This document shows positions 34,424 through 41,923 of a stretch of DNA of 64,000 bases, piece after piece (the first letter of the stretch is position 1; every line of letters starts with the position of its first letter). This DNA comes from Streptosporangium oxazolinicum (GTDB taxonomy: Bacteria > Actinomycetota > Actinomycetes > Streptosporangiales > Streptosporangiaceae). Made by a program: the position numbers and the translations under genes. Location: NCBI RefSeq assembly GCF_039537505.1, contig NZ_BAABAQ010000010.1:62001-126000 (forward strand), read 5' to 3'. The notes below the pieces were generated by a model. It worked only from the letters and a program-made list of their open reading frames with translations, did no database searches and was not told where the DNA came from.

Positions 34424-34491
34424 CCGTGATCGACCCGTGGTTTCCAGACGTCCCGGCCGTGTCCGGCCCGCGCGTCCGGGGGGTCTCGTGA
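34420..34491 (+). other. Small coupled reading frame, partial duplication of the next gene's 5' end
   Basis: A 23-codon frame starts with GTG (overlapping the permease stop as GTGA) and ends in a TGA overlapping the ATPase GTG. Its peptide ends in DVPAVSGPRVRGVS, like the GDVPAVRGVS near the ATPase N terminus, and the 15-mer GACGTCCCGGCCGTG occurs in both (34447-34461 and 34542-34556). It looks like a local duplication that kept translational coupling. Whether it makes a functional peptide is unknown. Confidence 0.45.
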
Positions 34492-35546
34492 CCCTGCTCG
34501 AACTGCGCGACGTGGCGGTGACCTACCGGAGCGCGGCCGGGGACGTCCCGGCCGTGCGGGGTGTCTCGCTCGGCCTGGCGGAGGGCGAGGCCCTCGGCGT
34601 GGCGGGGGAGTCGGGGTCGGGCAAGTCGACGCTGGCCATGTCGCTGCTGCGGCTGCTGCCCAGGGACGCGCTGGTGTCCGGGGAGATCCTGCTGGACGGC
34701 GAGGACGTCCTCACGATGAGCTGGGGGCGGCTGCGCGCGGTCCGGTGGGCGTCGGCCTCCCTGATCTTCCAGGGCGCCCAGCACGCCCTGAACCCGGTGC
34801 GCAGGATCGGCGACCAGATCGCCGAGCCGCTGCGGGTGCACGGCATCGCGACCGGCGCGGCGGCGCGGCGCAGGACGGCGGAGCTGCTGGAGCAGGTCGG
34901 CCTGCCCGCCTGGCGGGCGCGTAGCTACCCGCACGAGCTGTCCGGCGGGCAGCGCCAGCGCGTGATGATCGCGATGGCGCTCGCCTGCTCCCCGCGCCTG
35001 ATCGTCGCCGACGAGCCGACCACCGCGCTGGACGTGATGATCCAGGCGCAGGTGCTCTCGCTGATCCGCTCGCTCATCGCCGAACACGGGATCGGCCTCG
35101 TCATGATCTCTCACGACCTGTCGGTGCTGGCCGCGACGTGCGACCGGCTGGCGGTCATGTACGCGGGCCGCGTGGTCGAGTCCGGTCCCTCGCACGAGGT
35201 CTTCGGGGACGCCGGGCACCCCTACAGCAGGGCGCTGGCCGAGGCGTTCCCCACCGTCGGCGACCCCGCCTCCAGGATGGCGCCCAGGGGACTGGGCGGG
35301 GACCCGCCCGACCCGGCCCACCCGCCCACGGGGTGCTCCTTCCATCCCCGCTGCCCGGTGTCGCTCGTCTCGTGCGCGTCGGAGCCGGTCGAGCTCTGGC
35401 CGGTGGGCCGTACCAAAACGGGTCGTACTGAAGTGGGCCGTGCGGAAGCGGGCGGTGCCGAGGCGGGTCGTGCTGCGGCGGGTCGTTCCGAGGTGGCGCA
35501 CACCGCCGCGTGTGTCCACGTCCGCGTCCACGAGGAGACCCGATGA
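34488..35546 (+). CDS. Peptide ABC transporter ATP-binding protein (DppD/OppD type)
   Basis: 352 residues from GTG 34488. Walker A is GESGSGKST (near 40), signature LSGGQRQRV (near 152), Walker B LIVADEPTTALD. The C-terminal oligopeptide-transporter domain has the paired-cysteine pattern CSFHPRCPVSLVSC. An in-frame insertion of six 15-bp repeats (35406-35495) adds a GRTEV/GRAEA-type tract before the final HTAACVHV. Its TGA overlaps the next ATG (ATGA), so the two ATPases are made together. Confidence 0.9.
   Translation: MTLLELRDVAVTYRSAAGDVPAVRGVSLGLAEGEALGVAGESGSGKSTLAMSLLRLLPRDALVSGEILLDGEDVLTMSWGRLRAVRWASASLIFQGAQHALNPVRRIGDQIAEPLRVHGIATGAAARRRTAELLEQVGLPAWRARSYPHELSGGQRQRVMIAMALACSPRLIVADEPTTALDVMIQAQVLSLIRSLIAEHGIGLVMISHDLSVLAATCDRLAVMYAGRVVESGPSHEVFGDAGHPYSRALAEAFPTVGDPASRMAPRGLGGDPPDPAHPPTGCSFHPRCPVSLVSCASEPVELWPVGRTKTGRTEVGRAEAGGAEAGRAAAGRSEVAHTAACVHVRVHEETR
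35406..35495 (+). repeat. In-frame 15-bp tandem repeat, six copies, in the ATPase gene
   Basis: Six back-to-back 15-mers of pattern GG(C/T)CGTnCnnAnnCG start at 35406, 35421, 35436, 35451, 35466 and 35481. They encode the pentapeptides GRTKT, GRTEV, GRAEA, GGAEA, GRAAA and GRSEV near the protein's C terminus. A multiple of three keeps the frame open; copy number may vary between strains. Confidence 0.85.
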
Positions 35547-36556
35547 CCCTGCTCGAAGCGCGGGACCTGCGCGTGGAGTTCGTCTCGCGCGGGCGTCGCG
35601 CCCGCGCGGTGGACGGGGTGAACCTCGTCGTGGGCCAAGGGGAGATCGTCGCGCTGGTCGGCGAGTCCGGCTGTGGCAAGACGACGCTGGCCCGCACCCT
35701 GCTCGGCCTGGAGCGGCCCGCCTCGGGGTCGGTCCTGTACGGCGGTGTCCCGCTGGCCTACTCCTCGCGCGCGCTGCGGGCCCACCGGCGCGAGGTGCAG
35801 CTCGTGCTCCAGGACCCCACGGGATCGCTCAACCCCCGGCACACCGTCTACGAGGCGGTGGCCGAGGGGCCGCGCATCCACCGCCTGCCCGCGGAGGGGG
35901 AGCGGGTCGCGTCGGCGCTGTCGCGCGCCGGGCTGCGGCCTCCCGAGCGGTTCTTCAACCGCTACCCGCACGAGCTCTCCGGCGGCCAGCGCCAGCGCGT
36001 CGTCATCGCCGGGGCCCTCGCGCTCGACCCCAGGGTGCTGGTCGCCGACGAGCCGGTGGCCTCGCTGGACGCGTCGGTGCGCGGCGAGATCCTCGCCCTG
36101 CTGCTCCGCCTCCGCGACGAGCTCGGCCTGTCGGCGCTGGTCGTCACCCACGACCTCGGGCTGGCCTGGAACATCGCCGACCGCGTCGCGGTGATGTATC
36201 TCGGCAGGATCGTCGAGTCGGGGCCGGTGGAACGGATCCTCACCGCGCCCTCGCACCCGTACACCCAGGCGCTGCTGTCGGTCCTGCCGGAGTCGCCGTC
36301 GCCGGTGGTGCTGGGCGGCGAGCCACCGGACCCGACCCGGATCCCGCCGGGCTGCCGCTTCCATCCGCGCTGCCAGATCCTGGCCTCGGGCGCGGCGGCC
36401 GAAACAGGGGTCGACGGGCTGTGCGTGTCACGGCCGCTGCCGGTCCTGTCGTCCTCGGCCGCCGCCCAGGTCGCCTGCCATCACGCCGAGGCCCGCCCGG
36501 CCTCTACCCGGCGCGAGGCCGAGGCGGGGGCAGGGGTGGAGGTGGAGCGCCGGTGA
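35543..36556 (+). CDS. Peptide ABC transporter ATP-binding protein (DppF/OppF type)
   Basis: 337 residues. Walker A GESGCGKTT (near 41), signature LSGGQRQRV, Walker B VLVADEPVASLD, and the C-terminal GCRFHPRCQI motif. It energises the transporter as a heterodimer with the preceding ATPase. It is the last gene of the five-gene operon. ATG 35543 overlaps the upstream stop. A repeat-rich gap follows. Confidence 0.9.
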   Translation: MTLLEARDLRVEFVSRGRRARAVDGVNLVVGQGEIVALVGESGCGKTTLARTLLGLERPASGSVLYGGVPLAYSSRALRAHRREVQLVLQDPTGSLNPRHTVYEAVAEGPRIHRLPAEGERVASALSRAGLRPPERFFNRYPHELSGGQRQRVVIAGALALDPRVLVADEPVASLDASVRGEILALLLRLRDELGLSALVVTHDLGLAWNIADRVAVMYLGRIVESGPVERILTAPSHPYTQALLSVLPESPSPVVLGGEPPDPTRIPPGCRFHPRCQILASGAAAETGVDGLCVSRPLPVLSSSAAAQVACHHAEARPASTRREAEAGAGVEVERR

Positions 36557-36570
36557 ACGGAGGTGGACGG

Positions 36571-36674
36571 CGGCGAGGGGGCGGAGGGTATGCCCGGCCT
36601 CGGCGGGCGGCGAGGGGGCCGGACCGGGTGAGCGGCGAGGGGGGCCGGATCGGATGAGACATGCCCGGCCTCGG
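36571..36674. repeat. GC-rich interspersed repeats after the peptide transporter operon
   Basis: CGGCGAGGGGG recurs at 36571, 36608 and 36633; the latter two extend into CCGGA(C/T)CGG(G/A)TGA. ATGCCCGGCCTCGG occurs at 36590 and again at 36661. The region is non-coding. Confidence 0.55.
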
Positions 36675-36699
36675 ACAAGGCGTTTCGCGGAGGCCGGGC
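36663..36699 (-). terminator. Hairpin terminator of the DUF2252 gene
   Basis: A perfect 10-bp stem GCCCGGCCTC/GAGGCCGGGC with a 17-base loop lies seven bases beyond the DUF2252 stop. It could also stop transcripts arriving from the peptide operon. Confidence 0.55.
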
Positions 36700-36705
36700 G
36701 AGGGG

Positions 36706-38004
36706 TCAGAGGCCGGGGAGGCGGCCGTTCCTGAACAGGTCGACGAAGAGACCGTGGTCGGCCCTCGCCCGAGCCCCGTAGGCGTGGGCGAAGCCGACGA
36801 GGCTGCGGGTGAAGCCGTCGGTGTCGCCGTCGATCACGGCCACGATCGCGTCCTCGGTGGAGAAGTCGACCAGGTCGTGGCTGGACTCGTCGTCGGCCAC
36901 CGAGTGCATCCTGGCCACGGCCCGGCCCAGGTCGCGGATGACCGAGGCCAGCTCGTCCGGTTCGTTGACGTCACCCCAGGCCAGGTCGGCGGAGTAGGGG
37001 GAGACCTCGGCGACCAGCTGGCCGACGCCGTTCAGCGTGGTGTAGCCGAGCCACGGGTCGGCGTACGCCTGAAGGGCCCGCTGCGACTCCGCGGTGCGGT
37101 GGCCCTGGTGCCTGAAGTAGCCGTGCACCTTCTCGTCGGTGATGTGCCGCGCCACGGCCGGGACCTGGGCCTGCTTCATGTAGAGGATGACGTCGTTCTC
37201 CAGGGCCTGGGTGTGGCCCTCCAGGAGCATGTTGTACGAGGGCAGCCCGGCCGAGCCGATCCCGATGCCGGTGCGCAGCGCGAAGTCCTTGATCTTGTGC
37301 TCGACCTCCGAGACCGAGGGAAGGGTCGTCAGGTAGTCGCGGAAGGCCACCTCCACCGCCTCGCGGGTCTCCTGGTCCACCGGATAGCGGCCGTCCATGA
37401 CGGCGAACCTGCGGTCGAAGTTCTCGACGGTGGTCTCCAGGTCCAGCAGCGCCACCCGGGTGTTCAGCCGGGCGAGCTGCAGCACCCGGTGGAGCACCCC
37501 GCTCGTGGTGTCCAGGGTGAGCGAGCCGATCGCGTCGTCCCCGCCCTCCGAGATGCCGTGCAGCTCGGAGAGGTACGAGTGGGCGAACTCGGTCACCAGG
37601 CCGGTGATGACGTCGTCCGACAGCGCCTTGGCGTACCCGATGAGCGCGACGCTGGCCGCGAAGCGCCGCAGGTCCCAGATGTACGGGCCGACGTAGGCCT
37701 CGTCGAAGTCGTTGACGTTGAACACCAGGACGCCCGAGGCGTTCATGTAGGTGCCGAAGTTCTCGGCGTGCAGGTCGCCGTGGATCCAGACGCGCCGCGT
37801 CTGCTCGTCGAGGAAGGCGTCGTCGGCGAACGCGCCGGTCATGTCCGCGTAGAACAGGCAGGCGCTGCCCCGGTAGAAGGCGAAGGGCGAGGCGGCCATC
37901 TTCCGGAACTTGCGCCGGAAGGCGGCGGGGTCGCGTTTCATGGAATCACCGAACTCGGTGATCAGGACGTCGAGAATGTGCGCCGAGCGCCCATCGGTGG
38001 TCAT
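36706..38004 (-). CDS. DUF2252-family protein
   Basis: 432 residues from ATG 38004. DUF2252 proteins resemble kinase-like folds of the APH/HipA type. Visible motifs are FYRGSACLFYADM (near 60), WIHGDLHAENFGTYMNASG (near 88; HGDLHxxN resembles the phosphotransferase catalytic loop) and FNVNDFDEAYVGPYIWDLRR (near 113; DFD resembles the metal-binding DFG-like motif). A role as a small-molecule or protein kinase is plausible but unproven. A TAATCT -10 is exactly seven bases from the ATG. A longer start at 38073 would include the promoter and is rejected. Confidence 0.82.
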   Translation of the reverse strand: MTTDGRSAHILDVLITEFGDSMKRDPAAFRRKFRKMAASPFAFYRGSACLFYADMTGAFADDAFLDEQTRRVWIHGDLHAENFGTYMNASGVLVFNVNDFDEAYVGPYIWDLRRFAASVALIGYAKALSDDVITGLVTEFAHSYLSELHGISEGGDDAIGSLTLDTTSGVLHRVLQLARLNTRVALLDLETTVENFDRRFAVMDGRYPVDQETREAVEVAFRDYLTTLPSVSEVEHKIKDFALRTGIGIGSAGLPSYNMLLEGHTQALENDVILYMKQAQVPAVARHITDEKVHGYFRHQGHRTAESQRALQAYADPWLGYTTLNGVGQLVAEVSPYSADLAWGDVNEPDELASVIRDLGRAVARMHSVADDESSHDLVDFSTEDAIVAVIDGDTDGFTRSLVGFAHAYGARARADHGLFVDLFRNGRLPGL

Positions 38005-38335
38005 GGTGGGCAGATTAGGCGCGAGACCGAAACTCCGCCATATCCGGAGCATCACGGATCTGGAACGTACCAATGAACCCGGTCCGCCTCCGTCCGGTTC
38101 ACGGGCCGGACGCCTCCCCGGGAGGGCGTCGACAACCGCGCCGGTCGATCATAGGTTCGCGGTGGGGCCCGGAGCGGCGGGAGGCAGAGGGGCTCGGAAG
38201 GGGAGCGGGCGCGAAGGCCGCGGGTTCCCGGGACGAAGGCGATGGCTCCGGCCACGGCGGCAGGGGAGCGCGGCAGGTGTGGACGCGGGGCCCGAAGGAC
38301 GGCTGAGAGCTCACGGGAGAGGCGCGGAGGTCGGC
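38005..38335. other. 331-bp divergent intergenic region
   Basis: No gene supported. The left end holds the leaderless -10 of the DUF2252 gene, TAATCT at 38012-38017 on the minus strand, seven bases from ATG 38004. The right end holds the GGCGCGGAGG ribosome site of the SDR gene. No further operator-like repeat was found. Confidence 0.4.
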
Positions 38336-39078
38336 ATGGCGGTGCTGGAGGGTAGGACGGCGGTGGTCACCGGGGGGTCCCGGGGCATCGGCCGGGCGAT
38401 CGTGGAGCGTCTCGCCCGCGACGGGGCGGACGTTCTCTTCAGCTACGCGAACGCCGCCGCGTCCGCGTCCGAGGTGGAACGGGTGGTCAAGGAGGCGGGC
38501 GGGAGCGCCCGCGCCGTCCAGGCCGACCTCGGGAAGCCGGGCGCCGCGGAGTGGCTGATGGAGACCGCCGAGGAGCTTCTCGGCGGCCTCGACATCCTGG
38601 TCAACAACGCCGCGCTGAACTTCACTCCGATCCCCATCGCGGAGACCACCGAGGAACTGTACGACCGCGCCATGGCGGTCAACGCCAAGGCCGCCTTCCT
38701 GACCATCCGGTACGCCGCCAGGCACATGCGTGACGGCGGCCGTATCGTCAACATCTCCACTCTCAACACCGTCCGCGCCGCGTCGGGCATCGCGCCCTAC
38801 GTGGCGAGCAAGGGCGCCCTCGAACAGCTGACCTCCGTCGCGGCCCGCGAACTCGGCGAACGGGGCATCACCGTCAACACGGTCTCCCCGGGCGCCACGG
38901 ACACCGACCTCCTGCGCGGCACCAACCCGGAGGAGCTCCTACCCAGATCGCCGCGCTGACCCCGCTCTCCCGCCTCGGCGCCCCCTCGGACATCGCGGAC
39001 GTCGTGGCCTTCCTGGTGGGTCCCGACGGCCGCTGGCTCACCGGCCAGAACCTCCAGGCCAACGGAGGTCTCAGCTGA
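38336..39078 (+). pseudogene. SDR-family oxidoreductase with a frameshift near its 3' end
   Basis: The reading frame from ATG 38336 (GCGGAGG upstream) encodes a normal SDR: TGGSRGIGRAI, NNAALNF, catalytic ISTLNTV and YVASK. It then stops early at 38959 after GTNPEELLPRSPR. The missing C terminus (QIAALTPLSRLGAPSDIADVVAFL ending in QANGGLS) continues in another frame to the TGA at 39076. A single base lost near 38938-38944 would explain this. Without the C-terminal part the cofactor and substrate pockets are incomplete. It is either a recent pseudogene or a sequencing error. Confidence 0.75.
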
Positions 39079-39117
39079 GGCTGAGGTAACCGTTCCGTCC
39101 GGCCCGCCTCACGCTCA

Positions 39118-39150
39118 TCGGGGAGTCCGGGGAGTCCGGGGGGCTCAAAG
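39118..39150. repeat. Short 9-bp tandem repeat after the SDR gene
   Basis: GGGGAGTCC is repeated in direct succession (39120 onward), followed by diverged copies GGGGGGCTC and, slightly beyond, GGGGAGTGG. It is non-coding, in a gap of about 75 bp. Confidence 0.45.
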
Positions 39151-39153
39151 AGC

Positions 39154-39471
39154 TTAGGGAGCCCGGGGAGTGGCGTCCCGGACTGGAGAACCCGGCGCCC
39201 GCGTCGGGCCGACCTTCGGCGCCGGACGTCTCGCCTGGCCTTCGCTCACCCCGCGCGCGGTCTCGTGGCGCGTCTGCAGGCGGGCTATGGCACCGTCCAC
39301 GAGCCTGCCCAGCTCCCGCAGGTCCCGGACCTGGCGTGCGCGTTCCCTGGTCTCCCAGTCCTCGATGGCCGCGTGGATGCCGGGAAAGCCCGCGACCTTG
39401 ACCTCGACCTCCTGCCCGTTGACCCTCCGGGTGGCCATGTCACCGAGGATGTGCCAGTCATTCACCGGCAT
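39154..39471 (-). CDS. Hypothetical protein in the WhiJ-like cluster
   Basis: 105 residues, not recognised. The N terminus MPVNDWHILGDMATRRVNGQ is followed by a charged helical middle (WETRERARQVRDLRELGRLV) and a low-complexity basic tail. There is no signal peptide or membrane segment. Its start overlaps the 3' end of the next upstream gene by 10 bp, so it is translated from the same message and belongs to that unit. Confidence 0.55.
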   Translation of the reverse strand: MPVNDWHILGDMATRRVNGQEVEVKVAGFPGIHAAIEDWETRERARQVRDLRELGRLVDGAIARLQTRHETARGVSEGQARRPAPKVGPTRAPGSPVRDATPRAP

Positions 39472-39878
39472 TGCCGCCTCCCCTGGCCGCCTTCCTCGAT
39501 CGCCGCGAGGACCACGTCCACCACCGCGTGCGGCCGGTCGGGTTTCACCGTCCGAATCTCGGCACCCGCCGAGGACGGGTGGACCAGGTAGCAGCCCGAG
39601 CGTCTGCCCACGGTCACCGAGGCGGCCATTCGCCCGCCGCCGTCGTAGGCGACCAGCTCGGGGACGCGTCGCCTGCGCTCCGCGATCGGAAGCGGCCTGC
39701 CGTCGCGGGACAGTCTCAGGACGACCGTGTGAACCGGTTTGGCCCGCACCCCTCGCGCCTTCAGCAGCCGCTGCACGAGGGCCAGGGACCTGCCGTGCTT
39801 CTCCGCCGTCGCGTCGGTCACCTCGTCGTTCTCGTATCCCTCGGCGAGGGGTTCTCCTGCTGTCTCTGAGGTCGTCAT
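39462..39878 (-). CDS. Hypothetical protein in the WhiJ-like cluster
   Basis: 138 residues from ATG 39878. Not recognised. Residues 1-25 are acidic, followed by a basic central part (RPLPIAERRRRVPELVAYDGG) and a C-terminal VDVVLAAIEEGG helix. A longer start at 39935 would cover the TTGCA direct repeat and is rejected. A TTGCA-N5-TTGCA element lies 42 bp upstream, in the gap after the HTH gene, suggesting separate control from the three genes above it. Confidence 0.6.
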   Translation of the reverse strand: MTTSETAGEPLAEGYENDEVTDATAEKHGRSLALVQRLLKARGVRAKPVHTVVLRLSRDGRPLPIAERRRRVPELVAYDGGGRMAASVTVGRRSGCYLVHPSSAGAEIRTVKPDRPHAVVDVVLAAIEEGGQGRRQCR

Positions 39879-39919
39879 GCCTAAGACGGTAGGAACCGGA
39901 GTTGTCGGCTTCAAGGATG

Positions 39920-39934
39920 TTGCAAACAGTTGCA
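39920..39934. promoter_or_regulatory. TTGCA-N5-TTGCA direct repeat, copy 1
   Basis: TTGCA at 39920-39924 and 39930-39934, ten bases apart, lies upstream of the 138-residue protein gene. The same element in the same orientation and spacing lies upstream of the 123-residue protein gene (41710-41724). It is a candidate site for the HTH/DUF5753 regulator encoded between them. Confidence 0.5.
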
Positions 39935-39935
39935 A

Positions 39936-40784
39936 TCAGTCTGGCTCGTTATTCAGAACGGTGACGGCCTGAGTGATCAAGCCTCGCGCCTCCCTGCCGT
40001 ATACAGCGGACTGGGCGAGTTGATCGAACGCCTTGGTGTAAAGGTTGATCTCTCCCGGCTGAGTCAGCTTAATTTCTGCTGATATCGTCTCAATCAAGAC
40101 TTCTCGGGTGTCGAGAATCCAGAAGCCGTGCAGGGGAAGGTAGCCGTGGCGGGCGCGCGTGGGAATTATCCCCATACGCATACGGGGGAGTGTCGACATG
40201 ACCAGCAGTCGGTCAAGCTGACCGGCCAGCACGTCCTTGCCGACCACCCCCAGTGTCAATACCGACTCGCAGAAGACCATATGGAAGCGACGGTCGCCTC
40301 GATAGAGAATTTGTTGCCGATCCATGCGAGCCTGTACGCCCGCCTCGATATCATCAGGCGTGCCGTGGAAGCCGGTGAAATATCTGAGCATCTGCTCCGC
40401 GTATGGAGCGGTCTGCAGCAGTCCCGGAACGGCGCATGCTTCGAAGGCGCGGAACAGGGTGGTTTCCGCCTCGAAGCGGACACTTTCCTTCTGGCGCTTC
40501 TTGGTTCCCGACCGTAGTTGCCTTCGCCATTCGACGAACATGGTGTCGATCGAGCGCACCGTGGCAAGCAGATCCGGAAGCTGATCCTCCATGTCGCAAA
40601 GGCGACACCAGGTTCGTACGTCCTCTTCCGATGCCTTCAGAACACCATGCTCAAGTTTGGAGATCTTGGTGAAATGCCACCCTGCCAAGGCCGCCAAGGT
40701 CCTGCCCGTCAGGCCGGCGTCGTTTCTGATGTCTCTGAGACGTACGCCGAAGGCTTCGCGGGCCTGGCGGGCGGGAGTGGACAC
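39936..40784 (-). CDS. Helix-turn-helix regulator with DUF5753 (WhiJ-like)
   Basis: 282 residues. An XRE-type HTH at about 14-70 (FGVRLRDIRNDAGLTGRTLAALAGWHFTKISKLEHGVLKAS) is followed by the DUF5753 domain (SVRFEAETTLFRAFEACAVPGLLQTAPYAEQML, with FCESVLTLGV and ETISAEIKLTQPGEI). WhiJ and many paralogues in streptomycetes share this layout and usually sit with small partner genes that modulate them during development. Codon use is visibly lower in GC than neighbouring genes. It is co-oriented with the DUF6879 gene nine bases upstream. The usual DUF397 partner is absent here. Confidence 0.85.
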   Translation of the reverse strand: MSTPARQAREAFGVRLRDIRNDAGLTGRTLAALAGWHFTKISKLEHGVLKASEEDVRTWCRLCDMEDQLPDLLATVRSIDTMFVEWRRQLRSGTKKRQKESVRFEAETTLFRAFEACAVPGLLQTAPYAEQMLRYFTGFHGTPDDIEAGVQARMDRQQILYRGDRRFHMVFCESVLTLGVVGKDVLAGQLDRLLVMSTLPRMRMGIIPTRARHGYLPLHGFWILDTREVLIETISAEIKLTQPGEINLYTKAFDQLAQSAVYGREARGLITQAVTVLNNEPD

Positions 40785-40793
40785 GGGTAGAGC

Positions 40794-41309
40794 TTATTCG
40801 GTCACGTAGACCGCATGGGGAATGCCTCGTGACCAGGCTTGATCACGCACGGTTCGATAGCGTGCGATCAGCTCGGGGTCGTCCTCCAGGGCGAAGCCCC
40901 CTGAACGTCCGTCCGGCTCGAAAAGGCTGAGCACCAGCCCGTCGTCGTCGAACAGCCAGCAGTCTTCCGCGGGGAAACCGATGTCTTCCGCTTCGTGTCG
41001 AGGAAGATATCGAATCTCTTCCCCGGCTTCGATGTTGCCCGGGTTGAGGGTCATCTCCCATCGAATATAACGGGTATGAGGCTCGGTCACGATTCGCAGA
41101 CGCTCGACCCTGACGCCCAAGGTCGTGACCTCTCGCAGGTGGTCGAGCCACTCCTGGTGCCACCCGAGGTCATCCGATTCTCCTTTGAGCCACTTCCCGA
41201 AGGGAATCTCTTCCGTTTCTACGTTGTAGACGTCTCTCAGTTCGAGATGCCACGCCCGCCGACTTGAGTGGAACATGTTCTTGAACTGTTCGTATGTGAT
41301 CGGCTCCAT
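40794..41309 (-). CDS. DUF6879-family protein
   Basis: 171 residues from ATG 41309. It matches DUF6879 proteins: YEQFKNMFHSSRRAWHLELRDVYNVE at the N terminus, FGKWLKGE, HTRYIRWEM, GEEIRYLPRHEAEDI, and a C-terminal DPELIARYRTVRDQAWSRGIPH. These are small soluble proteins of unknown activity found beside HTH/DUF5753 regulators. It is five bases after the 123-residue protein gene and nine before the regulator, so the three form one operon. Confidence 0.8.
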   Translation of the reverse strand: MEPITYEQFKNMFHSSRRAWHLELRDVYNVETEEIPFGKWLKGESDDLGWHQEWLDHLREVTTLGVRVERLRIVTEPHTRYIRWEMTLNPGNIEAGEEIRYLPRHEAEDIGFPAEDCWLFDDDGLVLSLFEPDGRSGGFALEDDPELIARYRTVRDQAWSRGIPHAVYVTE

Positions 41310-41314
41310 CGGCT

Positions 41315-41686
41315 TTATCTGAGCAGAGCCACGACGTGTGCCTTGAGGACCTCGACACACGTTTCGTGGTCTGGGATGTCCATCATCGCGAGTGCTTCCG
41401 AGTCGGTCACCCTTTCCCCTTGGATGATGTAGTTTCCGTCCTCCTTGACGTGGACGATGGGGAAGACGAGGTTCGTCACCTCCCCGTTGAGCCCGTCTTT
41501 GGCGAGATGGGTGAGGAGCGGTGCCGGCACCTCCACGCATGTCTCGCCGTCCGACATGTTCAGCATGGCAAGAATGCCGATGTCGGTGACGATCCAGCCT
41601 TGCACGAGATAGGTGCCCCGCTCGGTGACGTAGAGGGTGGGGCTTTGGCCGCCGGTTGTCTCTTTGCCGAGGAACGTTGGCCGCAT
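41315..41686 (-). CDS. Internally duplicated small protein in the WhiJ-like cluster
   Basis: 123 residues from ATG 41686, with ribosome site GGAGG. It consists of two similar halves: residues about 18-60 (YVTERGTYLVQGWIVTD, then DGETCVEVP) and 69-110 (HVKEDGNYIIQGERVTD, then DHETCVEVL). Both have the pattern hV-x3-G-x-Y-h-h-Q-G-x3-VTD ... ETCVEV, with one cysteine each. The family is not recognised. As first gene of the HTH operon it occupies the place usually held by a small modulator, so it may regulate the WhiJ-like protein; this is inference. Confidence 0.65.
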   Translation of the reverse strand: MRPTFLGKETTGGQSPTLYVTERGTYLVQGWIVTDIGILAMLNMSDGETCVEVPAPLLTHLAKDGLNGEVTNLVFPIVHVKEDGNYIIQGERVTDSEALAMMDIPDHETCVEVLKAHVVALLR

Positions 41687-41709
41687 CGTACCGCCTCCGT
41701 GTGTTCTAG

Positions 41710-41724
41710 TTGCAGAATATTGCA
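41710..41724. promoter_or_regulatory. TTGCA-N5-TTGCA direct repeat, copy 2
   Basis: TTGCA at 41710-41714 and 41720-41724, ten bases apart, ends 24 bp upstream of the 123-residue protein's ATG. It matches copy 1 (39920-39934) in sequence, spacing and orientation. The sequence around it is AT-rich. The 200 bp to its right (41725-41923) show no gene. Confidence 0.5.
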
Positions 41725-41923
41725 CTATGACTGCGATACTCGGTCCTGCATCCGGCGGCGTCAACCTCCTTGCGAATTGAGGTCTCGTGCGTTTGGCGGG
41801 CTTCGGTGAGGCTCCGGAAACCCCCGAGCCGGAGAGAGGGCCCTGAGCAGGATCGTCTGGGTGGATCTCAGCATTTTTCGACAGAGAACGTGCGGGACGT
41901 GGCAGGCGGGGCGGCGAGGGCGG

